From NCBI GenBank assembly GCA_030418115.1, contig JAUHQD010000005.1, positions 124,001 through 188,000 of the forward strand: DNA of 64,000 nt, in the 5' to 3' direction. This document shows, piece after piece, positions 7,716 through 17,797 of the stretch. Source of the stretch: Alteromonadaceae bacterium BrNp21-10 (lineage in GTDB: Bacteria; Pseudomonadota; Gammaproteobacteria; Enterobacterales; Alteromonadaceae). The notes under the pieces were generated by a model that saw only the letters and a list, made by a program, of their open reading frames with translations, had not been told where the DNA came from and made no database searches. The position numbers and the translations under genes are program-made. Position 1 is the stretch's first letter. Every line of letters starts with the position of its first letter.

Positions 7716-9091
7716 GGCTCAATCCCTACAACAGCTTATTTGGGCGCATTTTTTTATGGTTTTGGTTAGCCATGCTATTGATTATTGTCAGTACCATTTG
7801 GATCGCCAAACAACTACCAGTAGAGACCACTTTTAAACCGGCCAAGCGCTTTGAGTTAGGCCTTCTGAAAAATGCCAGTAAGCGCATAACGGCTTCAACT
7901 GAGAAAAGTAACTCGACGATCCCTACAGAAGAAATTATCAGCAAAGCGACTCGACGCTTACGAGTTGGTATTGTACTGCTTAACCCAGACAATAATGACA
8001 TGCTGGTGGTTGGCAAAGAACCTCCCCTGCCCGACAAACAACACTTTGTAGATTTAGCCAGCCAAGAGAATCCCTTGGTAATAGATAGCGCCCATTGGCA
8101 TTTTGTTGGACCAGACAAGATCATTTTAAACAACCAGCGCTATTTACTGTTTGTTGGCAAAGCTAGCCCACCTAATTTTATTCGCGATGCCCGTCGCCAT
8201 TATCCTGGGGTATTAATAATGCTAGCTATTGTCACCAGTGGTTTGCTTTGCTTGTTATTGAGTTGGTCCTTTGTAAAACCGTTACGCCGCCTGAAACAAG
8301 CTGCGGTAAAAATGGGACAAGGCCAGCTTTCCACCCGCACCGGCGAAACCCATTATCGTGCCGATGAAATTGGTCAGTTAGGTAAAGAATTTGACAATAT
8401 GGCAGAGCGGCTGGAAAGTATGATTAGCGGCCAAAAGCGCATGCTGGCAGACATCTCCCATGAGCTGCGTTCGCCTCTCGCTAGGCTTCAGGTAGCCATT
8501 GGCATTGCCAAACAAAATAACGACACCGAACAACCGCAGTTGGATCGCATTGAGCTCGAATCAACCCGTATCGAAGCAATGTTGGCAGAGTTGCTACATC
8601 TGTCGGCACTCAACTCCCAACAAGCCCCCTTAGAGCTGCCTTGCATGGAACTTGCCGAAGTATTGCCAGCACTTATTGAAGACATTGAGTTCGAAGCTCA
8701 AGCCTTAGGTAAAAACTTAATCGTTGCCAAGATCCCAGCCGAAATAACAGTCAAAGCCAATCCTGAGCTTTTTAATCGAGCGCTGGAAAATGTATTACGC
8801 AACGCCATTAAATATGCCAAAAACCATATTCATTTAACTATCAACGAAATTGATGAAAATCAGCTGGTAATAGAAATAAGTGATGATGGAGTAGGTGTTG
8901 CTGAGGCGGATATTAATAATATTTTTACTGCATTTTATCGCACCACGTCTGCACGAGACAGGGATTCAGGTGGAGTCGGCTTAGGGTTAGCGATTGCAGC
9001 AAAGGCCATCGAGAATATGCATGGCCAAATCAATGCGTATAACAATAAGAAGGGTGGGCTTAGCGTACGTATTCAATTACCTACGGAATAA
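7712..9091 (+). CDS. cpxA: Sensor histidine kinase, CpxA-like
   Basis: A 459-residue kinase: first membrane segment (about 13-33), a periplasmic sensor of about 135 residues, second membrane segment (about 168-190), HAMP domain, then HisKA with D-I-S-H-E-L-R-S-P (phospho-acceptor His250) and a HATPase domain with N, G1 (D-D-G-V-G-V) and G2 (G-V-G-L-G-L-A) boxes. The HAMP-to-HisKA stretch closely resembles E. coli CpxA in wording and spacing. It shares four bases with cpxR. The periplasmic domain would be the docking site for the CpxP-like protein (established for E. coli, inferred here). Confidence 0.85.
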   Translation: MRLNPYNSLFGRIFLWFWLAMLLIIVSTIWIAKQLPVETTFKPAKRFELGLLKNASKRITASTEKSNSTIPTEEIISKATRRLRVGIVLLNPDNNDMLVVGKEPPLPDKQHFVDLASQENPLVIDSAHWHFVGPDKIILNNQRYLLFVGKASPPNFIRDARRHYPGVLIMLAIVTSGLLCLLLSWSFVKPLRRLKQAAVKMGQGQLSTRTGETHYRADEIGQLGKEFDNMAERLESMISGQKRMLADISHELRSPLARLQVAIGIAKQNNDTEQPQLDRIELESTRIEAMLAELLHLSALNSQQAPLELPCMELAEVLPALIEDIEFEAQALGKNLIVAKIPAEITVKANPELFNRALENVLRNAIKYAKNHIHLTINEIDENQLVIEISDDGVGVAEADINNIFTAFYRTTSARDRDSGGVGLGLAIAAKAIENMHGQINAYNNKKGGLSVRIQLPTE

Positions 9092-9105
9092 GATAAACCA
9101 CAAAA

Positions 9106-10122
9106 CTACTCTTGTTTTTGATCTCGTCCGAGTAACGCTAAAGCAGCTTCTTTCGGGGGTTTACCTTGATATAGCACTTTGTAAATTTGCTCAGAAATCG
9201 GCATTTCAACATTAAAGCGTTGTGACAATAAAAATACTTCTTTGGTATTGCGATAGCCTTCCACTACCTGGCCGATGTCTTTCATTGCTTGTTCGACGCT
9301 TTTACCGTGACCTAACGCCAAACCAAAACGGCGATTACGGGATTGGTTATCGGTACAAGTAAGCACTAAGTCACCTAAACCGGCCATACCCATAAAAGTT
9401 TCGGCTTTTGCCCCTAAGGCTAAGCCTAGGCGAGTTAGCTCCGCTAAACCGCGAGTAATTAACGCCGTTCTAGCATTGGCTCCAAAGCCCATACCATCGG
9501 CTAAACCGGCACCAATGGCGATGACATTTTTGACTGCACCGCCTAGCTGAATACCAATAAAATCAGGATTGCTATACACGCGAAAACTGCGGTCACAATG
9601 TAGCATGGCTGCCAAATCTTGGCTGAATGACTCATCCGTAGCCGCCAACGAGATAGCCGTAGGTAACCCCGCCACCATTTCTAGTGCAAACGTTGGTCCA
9701 GATAACACCGCTAAAGGAGTGGTTTCACCTAGCACTTTACGTGCGACATCTTGCAATAAACCACCAGATTCAGGCTCTAGCCCTTTAGTTGCCCACGCAA
9801 TGCGATGTTGGTCGGTTAATAACGGCTGAATTTGTTGCAACATGCCACTAAAAGCGTGGCTTGGCACTACTACTAAAATGGTCGTACTAAATGCAACAGC
9901 TTCTGCTAAATCAGCGGTAACCGCCAAGTCATCGGGGAAGGTGAAATTTGGCAAATAACGCTGATTAGCACGATCAGTTGCCATTTGCTGCATTTGCTCG
10001 GCGTCTCGTCCCCATAGCAGAGTTTTAATGCCATTACGCGCAAAGCAAAAAGCAAGGGCGGTGCCGTAAGACCCCGCCCCTAATACCGTTAAAGTATTAT
10101 CTTGATTACAAGGTGCTGACAT
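9106..10122 (-). CDS. gpsA: NAD(P)-dependent glycerol-3-phosphate dehydrogenase
   Basis: A 338-residue cytosolic enzyme that reduces dihydroxyacetone phosphate to sn-glycerol-3-phosphate for phospholipid synthesis. The N-terminal dinucleotide fold [10 protein letters not shown], the A-T-K-G-L-E motif, the catalytic-lysine region G-G-A-V-K-N-V and the G-L-G-D-L-V-L-T-C motif are all intact. Its start shares one base with the secB stop (TAATG), so translation is probably coupled, as in the secB-gpsA operons of enteric bacteria and Shewanella. Confidence 0.96.
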   Translation of the reverse strand: MSAPCNQDNTLTVLGAGSYGTALAFCFARNGIKTLLWGRDAEQMQQMATDRANQRYLPNFTFPDDLAVTADLAEAVAFSTTILVVVPSHAFSGMLQQIQPLLTDQHRIAWATKGLEPESGGLLQDVARKVLGETTPLAVLSGPTFALEMVAGLPTAISLAATDESFSQDLAAMLHCDRSFRVYSNPDFIGIQLGGAVKNVIAIGAGLADGMGFGANARTALITRGLAELTRLGLALGAKAETFMGMAGLGDLVLTCTDNQSRNRRFGLALGHGKSVEQAMKDIGQVVEGYRNTKEVFLLSQRFNVEMPISEQIYKVLYQGKPPKEAALALLGRDQKQE

Positions 10123-10634
10123 TAGGCGTCTGCTGGTGCTTCCGCATTACCCTGAGCCGCTTGCATTTCTTGTGCACGTTTTTGTATATAAGCAGCAAAT
10201 ACCGCATCAAAATTAACTGGGTTTAAATTCAATGGCGGGAAAGTGCCACGATTAACCATGTTAGAAATCGCTTCACGAGCATAGGGGAATAAAATATTCG
10301 GGCAACTTGCGCCTAAAAGTTGGGCTTTTTGCCCATCATTTAATTCACCCAAAGTGAATAAACCGGCTTGCTGTACTTCAATCAAGAACGCCGTTTCATT
10401 ATCCATCGTTGCAGTTGCAGTAACCGACAAGACCACTTCAAACAAATTTTCTTCAATTTGTGTGCTACGAGTATCTAAATCTAGTTTAACTTCTGGTTTC
10501 CATTCTTTTTTGAAAATCCCAGGGGTGTTCGGTGCTTCGTATGAAATGTCTTTTACGTAAACACGTTGGATAGCAAATTGCGCTTGCTGTTGTGCTGGAG
10601 CCTCGGCGCCATTTGCTTTAACTTCATCAGTCAT
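10122..10634 (-). CDS. secB: Protein-export chaperone SecB
   Basis: A 170-residue SecB, with the conserved segments [16 protein letters not shown], the central [15 protein letters not shown] and the following [10 protein letters not shown]-x-P-V-N-F-D. SecB is a homotetramer that holds preproteins unfolded and hands them to SecA. It lies in the usual order rhodanese-grxC-secB-gpsA. The C-terminal tail is Ala-rich and slightly longer than in E. coli. Confidence 0.97.
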   Translation of the reverse strand: MTDEVKANGAEAPAQQQAQFAIQRVYVKDISYEAPNTPGIFKKEWKPEVKLDLDTRSTQIEENLFEVVLSVTATATMDNETAFLIEVQQAGLFTLGELNDGQKAQLLGASCPNILFPYAREAISNMVNRGTFPPLNLNPVNFDAVFAAYIQKRAQEMQAAQGNAEAPADA

Positions 10635-10667
10635 GATAATTCCTGTTTTTATTTTTGACTTTCAGCC

Positions 10668-10925
10668 TTAAGCAGCCAAAAGTGCATCTAATTTTTGTTG
10701 AGCTTCGAGCGCCATCATTTCATCGCAACCACCAATATGCTGATCATTAATGAAAATTTGTGGCACGGTGTAGCCCCCATTTGCCCGAGCTATCATTTTC
10801 GCTCGTAATTCTGGCTGCACATCAATTTTGTACTCTGTAAATGCAATGCCTTTTTGCTTTAATAGCATTACAGCTCGCATACAGTATGGACAGTAGCCTT
10901 TGGTATATATTTCGACTGTCGCCAT
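10668..10925 (-). CDS. grxC: Glutaredoxin 3
   Basis: An 85-residue glutaredoxin with the dithiol active site C-P-Y-C (residues 12-15), the T-V-P-Q cis-proline motif and the G-G-C-D-E/D glutathione-binding loop. It reduces protein disulfides with glutathione in the cytoplasm. It is placed between the rhodanese-like gene and secB with short gaps, consistent with a single operon. Confidence 0.96.
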   Translation of the reverse strand: MATVEIYTKGYCPYCMRAVMLLKQKGIAFTEYKIDVQPELRAKMIARANGGYTVPQIFINDQHIGGCDEMMALEAQQKLDALLAA

Positions 10926-10937
10926 TCTAACTCTCCG

Positions 10938-11363
10938 CTATTTGCTGATAGGCAAATTCGCACCTTGCCAAGAACCGATACCGCCCTTAAGGACGTTAAC
11001 TTGAGTAAAGCCTGCTTTAAGCATCTGCGATGCGGTTTTCTTAGCAGTCATTCCCATGGCACAGACCACAATAATGGGTGTGTTTTTATATTTTTCAAGA
11101 GTAGTAAAATCGGCTTTATTGACTAGCTCTGATTTTAACGACTTACTGCCTAAGATATGACCTTTCTTAAAATCCGCTGCTGAACGAATATCCAATACCA
11201 GTGCATCTTGCTTATTCATTAACAGCGTAGCTTCGTGAGTACCCAATTCCTTGATGGTGGAGAACTTAGCTGAAATAAAAGTGAATAGGATGGCAAAAAA
11301 TAGCACTACCCAGCCCCCGGCCAGTAAATAGTGATTACCAATAAACTCGATAAACTGCTGCAT
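10938..11363 (-). CDS. Membrane-anchored rhodanese-like protein (YibN type)
   Basis: A 141-residue protein: one N-terminal membrane helix (about residues 12-31), then a single rhodanese domain (about 38-138). The active-site loop V-V-C-A-M-G-M-T-A-K-K contains the catalytic cysteine, and I-R-S-A-A-D-F-K-K-G-H-I is the standard CH2A motif. It matches YibN in size and in position ahead of grxC-secB-gpsA, divergent from gpmI. Sulfurtransferase substrates are unknown. It is first in the operon, with its promoter in the 287-base gap before gpmI, where I see no strong motif. Confidence 0.9.
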   Translation of the reverse strand: MQQFIEFIGNHYLLAGGWVVLFFAILFTFISAKFSTIKELGTHEATLLMNKQDALVLDIRSAADFKKGHILGSKSLKSELVNKADFTTLEKYKNTPIIVVCAMGMTAKKTASQMLKAGFTQVNVLKGGIGSWQGANLPISK

Positions 11364-11650
11364 ATGAGAGACTACCTCTTAAAAAATGACTGCAAAGTAT
11401 ATAGAATTTCGAACGTTAAACCAGTCTTTCGCTTTATTTACTTTGATTATCAGCCACAGCTTCCCTACCTAGTTAGGCGCTTTGTTTAAATCACTCTAAA
11501 CAGTAATTTATTGAGACTATTTGTAGGTAAATGTTGGAAATTGTTATAACTCATGCCTAACTGTTTGCTGGTAGGGTGAAAATTGCCGTTTGTTTATGTT
11601 GCTCGGCAGGCTAAAATGCCTAGGTTGCTAACTTTTAAGGAATATTAAAA

Positions 11651-13183
11651 ATGTCGAGTCGTAAACCATTGGTACTTATTATTATGGATGGCTGGGGATA
11701 TCGTGAAGATAAAACCAATAATGCTATTGCTCATGCCAATACCCCGGTATTAGATAAGTTAGCCGCAGAATACCCCAACACCCTCATTTCAGGCTCTGGC
11801 TTAGATGTAGGTTTACCCGACGGACAAATGGGTAATTCAGAAGTCGGCCACGTTAATTTAGGGGCTGGCCGAGTTGTCTATCAAGACTTCACCCGTATTA
11901 CCAAAGCCATTGAAGACGGTGACTTTTTCGAAAATCCGACATTAGTGGCCAATGTCGATAAAGCTGTAGCGGCCGGTAAAGCCGTACACATCATGGGGCT
12001 AATGTCTGAAGGTGGTGTACACAGCCATGAAGATCATATTCTGGCCATGATTAAGCTGGCCGCAGACCGTGGCGCCGACAAAATTTATTTACATGCCTTT
12101 TTAGATGGCCGTGATACTCCACCTCGCAGCGCCGAAGGCGCCTTACAAAAAGCCGATGCGCTGTTTGCCGAGCTGGGCAAAGGTAAAACGGCGTCTTTAG
12201 TAGGCCGTTATTTTGCAATGGACCGTGATAACCGTTGGGACCGTGTACAAGTCGCTTACGATTTATTATCTCAAGCCAAAGGCCAATATAAGGCCGACTC
12301 AGCCATTGATGGCCTCAACGCTGCCTATGCGCGCGATGAAAATGATGAGTTTGTTGCCGCAACTGTCATTGGCGAACCGGCCCCCATGGAAGATGGTGAC
12401 ACCTTAGTATTTATGAACTTCCGTGCCGATCGTGCCCGTGAAATTACCCGTACTTTTACCGAAGATGACTTTGATGGATTCGTTCGTGAGAAACGACCAA
12501 ACCTATCAGCCTTCGTCATGCTGACTCAATATGCCGCTAGCATTGACGCGCCTAGCGCTTATCCACCGGTTGATCTGGTTAATGTGATGGGTGACTGGTT
12601 AGCGCAAAATGGTAAAACTCAATTACGTATTTCAGAAACCGAAAAATATGCTCATGTCACCTTTTTCTACAGTGGTGGTCGCGAAGAGTTATACGAAGGT
12701 GAAGAACGTATTTTGATCCCATCACCACAAGTAGCCACCTATGATTTACAGCCAGAAATGAACTCAACGGAGCTAACCGATAAACTCGTCGGAGCCATTG
12801 AATCTGGTAAATTTGACGTGATTATTTGTAATTACCCTAACGGTGATATGGTCGGTCATACTGGCGTTTTTGCAGCCGCAGTAAAAGCCTGTGAAGCTGT
12901 AGATACATGTATTGGTCGGGTTACTGAAGCACTAGCTAAAGTAGGTGGTGAATGCCTCATTACTGCTGACCATGGTAACGCAGAAAAAATGGCCGATGAA
13001 GCTTCTGGTCAGGCACATACTGCCCATACTAACGGCCCAGTACCCTTTATCTATTTCGGCCGCGATGCCAATGTTCGTCAAGGCGGTACCTTAAGTGATG
13101 TTGCACCAACCATGTTACATCTGATGGGAATGCCGCAACCCAAGGAAATGACCGGTAAGCCGATTATGACCTTAAAATCATAA
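11651..13183 (+). CDS. gpmI: 2,3-bisphosphoglycerate-independent phosphoglycerate mutase
   Basis: A 510-residue Mn-dependent enzyme interconverting 3- and 2-phosphoglycerate in glycolysis. Visible hallmarks: I-I-M-D-G-W-G at the start, the nucleophilic serine in [19 protein letters not shown], and the metal ligands in [10 protein letters not shown] near the C-terminus. Length is normal for the family. AAGGA lies upstream of the ATG. Neighbouring envC and yibQ on the same strand reproduce the common gammaproteobacterial order. Confidence 0.97.
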   Translation: MSSRKPLVLIIMDGWGYREDKTNNAIAHANTPVLDKLAAEYPNTLISGSGLDVGLPDGQMGNSEVGHVNLGAGRVVYQDFTRITKAIEDGDFFENPTLVANVDKAVAAGKAVHIMGLMSEGGVHSHEDHILAMIKLAADRGADKIYLHAFLDGRDTPPRSAEGALQKADALFAELGKGKTASLVGRYFAMDRDNRWDRVQVAYDLLSQAKGQYKADSAIDGLNAAYARDENDEFVAATVIGEPAPMEDGDTLVFMNFRADRAREITRTFTEDDFDGFVREKRPNLSAFVMLTQYAASIDAPSAYPPVDLVNVMGDWLAQNGKTQLRISETEKYAHVTFFYSGGREELYEGEERILIPSPQVATYDLQPEMNSTELTDKLVGAIESGKFDVIICNYPNGDMVGHTGVFAAAVKACEAVDTCIGRVTEALAKVGGECLITADHGNAEKMADEASGQAHTAHTNGPVPFIYFGRDANVRQGGTLSDVAPTMLHLMGMPQPKEMTGKPIMTLKS

Positions 13184-13249
13184 CAGCCCATGGCGTTTAA
13201 ATTCTCAATGTCTGGTTATCAGCCATTAACCAACAGTAAAGGGCGTGTC

Positions 13250-14374
13250 ATGCGCCTTTTACTTTGTTTAATGGCAGCCACATTGAGCGCTCCTTCATTT
13301 TCACAACAAGATGAAAATAAAGATTTAGAAGAATTACAGCAACAAATTAAAAAAAAGCAGCAATTCATAGAATCCAATATCGCTACGGTAAAAACACTGC
13401 AACAACAACTTAAGAAAGAAGAATTACTAATTTCTGCCAGTGCCAAAAAACTGGATCAAACCAATAATCAGCTTGCTGAAAATCAGCGAGAACAAAAATC
13501 CTTAAATAGTGAACGTAAAACCTTACAGAAAAAACAACAGCAGCAAGAAAGCGTCCTCGAAAAACAATTGCGCAGCGCTTATATGGCAGGCAATCACGAT
13601 TACGCCAAAATGATTTTTAACCTTGAAAGTGCCAGTAAATTCGAACGCCTGCTCACCTATTACCAGTATCTAAATGCCGAGCGTAAACAACAAATTGATG
13701 CCTTTAAAGCACTCAGCCAACAACTCGTCGCGGTGGAAAAACAACTTGCGGATAAACAACAGCAATTACAATCGTTACGCACCACCGAATTAGCTCAGCA
13801 AACACAATTAGCTTCTCAACAAAATGCCCGAAAGATCACCCTAAACGAACTCAATAAACGCATTAATACCGAAGCCGAACAGGTCGAACAGTTACAAATC
13901 AACGAACAAAGTTTACTGCAAGCCCTTACTGCAGCGGCGGAAGAAGTCCAAAATAATAATCCACAGCAAGTTGAACTGCTAGGGCTAGCTAATTTTAAAG
14001 GCAAGTTGAAAGCACCGGTTAGCGGCACCTTGCGGAAATTATTTGGTAACCGCCGTACTGGGCAAGTGCGCTGGAAAGGCATTATTATTTACGGTAATGA
14101 AGGGGCTCCGGTCAAAGCCATCCAAAATGCGCAAGTACTCTATGCTGATTGGTTAGAAGGCTTCGGCTTAGTCATCGCCCTCAATCACGGCGACGGCTAT
14201 ATGAGCCTGTACGGCCACAATCAGGCGTTGTTAAAGGGAGTAGGAGAAAGTGTTTCTCAAGGTGAATCCATTGCGTTGGTGGGCCAAAGTGGTGGGCAAT
14301 CACGCCCAAGTTTATACTTTGAGATTCGTCATAAGGGCAACCCTGTTAACCCTAGCGCTTGGTTGGTCCGTTAG
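13250..14374 (+). CDS. envC: Murein hydrolase activator EnvC
   Basis: About 374 residues: signal peptide (M-R-L-L-L-C-L-M-A-A), a long Gln/Lys-rich coiled coil (about 25-245), then a LytM/M23 domain (about 265-372). In the LytM domain the terminal His-x-His of active enzymes is replaced (R-P-S-L-Y-F-E-I), so it should be catalytically dead, as is E. coli EnvC, which activates amidases AmiA/AmiB at the septum. ATG at 13250 is preferred because AAAGGG precedes it and gives a proper signal peptide; an in-frame ATG at 13190 adds 20 residues. Confidence 0.92.
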   Translation: MRLLLCLMAATLSAPSFSQQDENKDLEELQQQIKKKQQFIESNIATVKTLQQQLKKEELLISASAKKLDQTNNQLAENQREQKSLNSERKTLQKKQQQQESVLEKQLRSAYMAGNHDYAKMIFNLESASKFERLLTYYQYLNAERKQQIDAFKALSQQLVAVEKQLADKQQQLQSLRTTELAQQTQLASQQNARKITLNELNKRINTEAEQVEQLQINEQSLLQALTAAAEEVQNNNPQQVELLGLANFKGKLKAPVSGTLRKLFGNRRTGQVRWKGIIIYGNEGAPVKAIQNAQVLYADWLEGFGLVIALNHGDGYMSLYGHNQALLKGVGESVSQGESIALVGQSGGQSRPSLYFEIRHKGNPVNPSAWLVR

Positions 14375-14489
14375 CCGACCACAAATGCCGACCGATAGCC
14401 TTTAGTTGCCGCCAGCGTGCAACTTGTTATCATAGCTATATAAACGCTTGCCAACAGTGGCAACGAATAACAATAAGACTTCATTACCA

Positions 14490-15242
14490 GTGCGCAAAAT
14501 TTTATTCTCTTTATTCTTGTTAATCGCTTTAGCCTTGCCGGCACTACAGGCTGCAGAAATTGCACTTATTATCGATGATATAGGTAACAGCCGTAATGAC
14601 GAATCGGCGTTTTTATTACCCAAAGAAGTGACCTTCTCCATATTGCCGCATACGCCATTTTCCAATGAATTCGCCCATCGCGCCGCTAAGCAACAACGAG
14701 AAGTAATGCTACATATGCCGATGGAATCCCTAGCGGGAACAAACCCTGGCCCTGGTGCCATTACCTCAAGCATGTCACCACAGGCGATTCAGCATAAATT
14801 ATCACGAGCGATAGAGGATATCCCCAACGCCTTAGGCTTAAATAATCATATGGGTAGTAAACTAACCCAACTCACCTTGCCAATGACTACGACTATGGAG
14901 TTCTTACAGCAGCGTGATATGTATTTTCTAGACAGCCGCACCACTCGTTATAGCAAAGCCGAAAAAATCGCCCATAAAGTAGGTGTAGAAGTGCTACATC
15001 GAAATGTGTTTATCGACCATTCATTAGACCCAGCGAAGATGCAAAAAGAATTTCAACGCTTAGTGCGTATTGCTAAAAAATACCGCAAAGCCATTGGCAT
15101 CGCTCACCCCAACAGCACCACCATGCACTTTCTGCAACAGAACCTACATCAATTAGCAGAACACAATATTACACTGGTACCCATTAGCCGGTTTTTATCC
15201 AAGAAAGGGATTTACTCGCAAAACGTAAGATTGAATCGATAG
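14490..15242 (+). CDS. Divergent polysaccharide deacetylase family protein (YibQ type)
   Basis: About 250 residues: signal peptide (R-K-I-L-F-S-L-F-L-L), then a divergent polysaccharide deacetylase fold with I-I-D-D-I-G-N-S near the start, L-P-H-T-P, H-M-P-M-E and G-I-A-H-P-N motifs. These correspond to the metal-site Asp and His residues of the family. Position after envC is conserved in enteric and related genomes. The start is uncertain: GTG at 14490 gives a compact signal peptide; a TTG at 14448 is also possible, and neither has a strong ribosome site. The substrate is unknown. Confidence 0.85.
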   Translation: MRKILFSLFLLIALALPALQAAEIALIIDDIGNSRNDESAFLLPKEVTFSILPHTPFSNEFAHRAAKQQREVMLHMPMESLAGTNPGPGAITSSMSPQAIQHKLSRAIEDIPNALGLNNHMGSKLTQLTLPMTTTMEFLQQRDMYFLDSRTTRYSKAEKIAHKVGVEVLHRNVFIDHSLDPAKMQKEFQRLVRIAKKYRKAIGIAHPNSTTMHFLQQNLHQLAEHNITLVPISRFLSKKGIYSQNVRLNR

Positions 15243-15360
15243 ACCCTGCACCTCATATCATCGAATAATGAAGTACTGTCAGCATTTAAAGTCGAAATGT
15301 ACATCGGATAAATTCTGTGGTTAGAATATCATCCTTAAATAATGTCATGGGAATTTGGTA

Positions 15361-17301
15361 ATGAATGGAGTCATCCATCTGCGTTTGATAATTAGCCTAC
15401 TTTTATTTGCCCCTTTTGTTAGTTTATCCGAAGAATTACCAATAGAAAGTTTTAGTCAGTTACCTAGTCATATACGCCCCAATTTATCGCCTAGTGGTAA
15501 TAAAATTGCTTTTATTAGAAATTATCAATCCCCTGAAATAGCGGTGCTTACTACCATTGATTTACTCACGGCTAAAAAACAATATATTGTTCGATCAGAT
15601 AATGAACATCGCAAAATTAAGTGGTTTAATTGGGTGAATGAAAAAACTCTTCTTGTCAGTATAAAATTTGCTGGAATGAGAGATCAAACAGATACCATTG
15701 AAACTCGTATTATCGCCATTGATATTGACGGAGAACAGCCAGTACAAAGGCAACTTCTAAAACCCAGGCGCAACATGTTTAAACAGGAGCGTATTTCTCA
15801 GCTTCAAGACGACATTATTTCTTTTTTACCTGACGATCCAGAACATGTGCTTATCGCCTTAGATTTGGATGTACCCAACGTACCTAGCGTCTACAAAGTT
15901 AATGTAAATACCGGTATTAAATCTCGAATTGCGAAAGGCAGAATGGACGTTCGTGATTGGATGGCCGATCGCCAAGGTAATTTACGTTTAGGCCAAGCTT
16001 TAGATTACAAAACTGGCGAAGCCTCAATTCGTTTTCGCATAGGAAAAGATGAGACTTGGCACAAAATGTTTGAATATAATGCCCTGGAAGAGCCGGGGAT
16101 TACTCCCTTAGGTTTTGCCAAAGATCCAAATATTTTGTATTACAACGCCTATCAAAATGACAAAAAAGCCTTATTTAAAATCAATTTGACTAACCAAAAA
16201 TCCACGCTGATTTTTGCTGATAATGAATACGATGTAGACGGCTCATTAATTTACTCAAAAAAAACCAATGATGTTATTGGAATTTATCATTCAAATAGTG
16301 AGGATGGGCGTATTTACTGGGATGAAGATATCAGCAAATTTCAACAATCACTCAACACAGTCTTACCCGAAAGCGATGTGTATTTAGTTGATTTTAGTCA
16401 AAATGAAAATACTTATTTACTGTACACAGAAAACGACTATACACCCGGTGTTTATTATTTAGGTAACCGCAAAGATAAATCTATCTCCCCCATATTGGAG
16501 CAATACCCTGCTTTAATTCCAGAAGTATTAACTGAGCACCAGCTGGTCACTTACCCCGCTAAAGACGGTACTAAAATCGAAGGTTACTTAACCCTACCTG
16601 TAGGATTTGACGGGCCAGTAGCTACTATTTTACATCCTCATGGCGGGCCAAGTGCCCGCGAACAAGGCGGTTTTGACTATTGGACATCATTTTTTGCTAA
16701 TCGTGGCTATGCAGTTTTTAGGCCTAATTTTAGAGGTTCCACAGGTTACGGGTACGAATTTGCACAAAGCCAAATGCTAGGTTGGGGTTTAACCATGCAA
16801 GATGATTTAACCGACGCTGCTCAGTGGTTAGTTAGTGAAAAAATTGCCGACCCAACGCGTATTTGTATAGCCGGTGCTAGCTATGGTGGATATGCGGCAA
16901 CAATGGCTGCTGTCAAAACACCTAATTTATTCAAGTGTGCAATCAGTTTTGCAGGTGTAACTAACTTAAAAGAATTGGTATTCCGACAAAGAGATTATAT
17001 TAATAGTCGTTTTGTGAAAAAACAAATTGGTAGTAACAGTGAGGATTTAAAAGCTCGCTCACCCTATTATCAAGCTGATAAAATTAAAATCCCGATACTA
17101 TTTTTACACGGTGAAGACGATAGGGTAGTAGACGTAGAGCAAAGTCGAATGATGGTAAAAGAACTACAAAATTTAAATAAACCGGTGGAATATATTGAAT
17201 TAAAAAATGGAGACCATTATTTATCTATTCAACGAAATCGCCATAAGGCATTTAAAGCAATGGATGCATTTTTGAAGAAACACTTGGAAGAAGCACCTTA
17301 A
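15361..17301 (+). CDS. S9 family prolyl-oligopeptidase-type serine peptidase, exported
   Basis: About 646 residues: signal peptide, a beta-propeller-like N-terminal region (about 30-390), and a C-terminal alpha/beta hydrolase peptidase domain. The triad is visible: Ser507 in G-A-S-Y-G-G-Y, Asp587 in H-G-E-D-D-R-V-V and His619 in G-D-H-Y. G-G-P-S-A-R-E and the F-R-G-S-T-G-Y-G motif are typical of S9C acylaminoacyl/dipeptidyl peptidases. Likely role is periplasmic or extracellular peptide turnover. ATG at 15361 is chosen over the in-frame TTG six bases upstream. Codon use is more AT-rich than its upstream neighbours. Confidence 0.9.
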   Translation: MNGVIHLRLIISLLLFAPFVSLSEELPIESFSQLPSHIRPNLSPSGNKIAFIRNYQSPEIAVLTTIDLLTAKKQYIVRSDNEHRKIKWFNWVNEKTLLVSIKFAGMRDQTDTIETRIIAIDIDGEQPVQRQLLKPRRNMFKQERISQLQDDIISFLPDDPEHVLIALDLDVPNVPSVYKVNVNTGIKSRIAKGRMDVRDWMADRQGNLRLGQALDYKTGEASIRFRIGKDETWHKMFEYNALEEPGITPLGFAKDPNILYYNAYQNDKKALFKINLTNQKSTLIFADNEYDVDGSLIYSKKTNDVIGIYHSNSEDGRIYWDEDISKFQQSLNTVLPESDVYLVDFSQNENTYLLYTENDYTPGVYYLGNRKDKSISPILEQYPALIPEVLTEHQLVTYPAKDGTKIEGYLTLPVGFDGPVATILHPHGGPSAREQGGFDYWTSFFANRGYAVFRPNFRGSTGYGYEFAQSQMLGWGLTMQDDLTDAAQWLVSEKIADPTRICIAGASYGGYAATMAAVKTPNLFKCAISFAGVTNLKELVFRQRDYINSRFVKKQIGSNSEDLKARSPYYQADKIKIPILFLHGEDDRVVDVEQSRMMVKELQNLNKPVEYIELKNGDHYLSIQRNRHKAFKAMDAFLKKHLEEAP

Positions 17302-17355
17302 AAAATAGGCTCACAGACATATTGTACAAAATCCCCCTTGCAAAAAACCTGTTTT

Positions 17356-17368
17356 GTTATATTATAAC
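17356..17368. promoter_or_regulatory. Zur-type zinc operator
   Basis: GTTATATTATAAC is a perfect inverted repeat (GTTATA-T-TATAAC) identical to the core of the enterobacterial Zur consensus. It lies 31 bases upstream of the MerC-like start, a normal repressor position. Flanks do not extend the palindrome. Confidence 0.72.
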
Positions 17369-17399
17369 GTTCGCTTTAGATTCGGACTTAGTACAGTAA

Positions 17400-17789
17400 A
17401 TGAGTATCAGCAAAAACGGCATCCTTGATCGATTTGGCATTTGGATTAGCAGCTTATGCGCTTTCCATTGCTTAGTGCTGCCTGTTGCTTTACCTATGCT
17501 GCCATTACTAGGTATCGGATTTTTTGGTGAGTCTTGGTTTGAACGGACAATCTTATCCACATCATTGCTAATAGGATTTTGGGCCTTATTCTCAGGCTTT
17601 TATCGTTACCATCGTAAAATCTATCCTTTATATTGCCTGTTGATTGGCGGCTTGATTTACTGGAATAAAGGAATGTTTGGTGATGCTTGGGAGCCTATTA
17701 CTATTGCCGTTGGCGCCATGTTAATTGTGTTTGCGCATGTGTCTAATTTACGCCTGTGTAATCTCAGCAAACAAAATGACGAAAGTTAA
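17400..17789 (+). CDS. MerC-domain membrane protein, probably zinc-starvation controlled
   Basis: A 129-residue protein with four predicted membrane helices. The C-A-F-H-C motif in helix 1 (residues 20-24) and H-V-S-N-L-R-L-C near the end are the metal-ligand signatures of the MerC family (PF03203). No other mer gene is nearby. The upstream perfect Zur-type box suggests control by zinc starvation, so a role in zinc (not mercury) handling is inferred. MerC-like proteins have been seen in predicted Zur regulons; transport direction and substrate here are unproven. Confidence 0.82.
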   Translation: MSISKNGILDRFGIWISSLCAFHCLVLPVALPMLPLLGIGFFGESWFERTILSTSLLIGFWALFSGFYRYHRKIYPLYCLLIGGLIYWNKGMFGDAWEPITIAVGAMLIVFAHVSNLRLCNLSKQNDES

Positions 17790-17797
17790 TTATCCGT

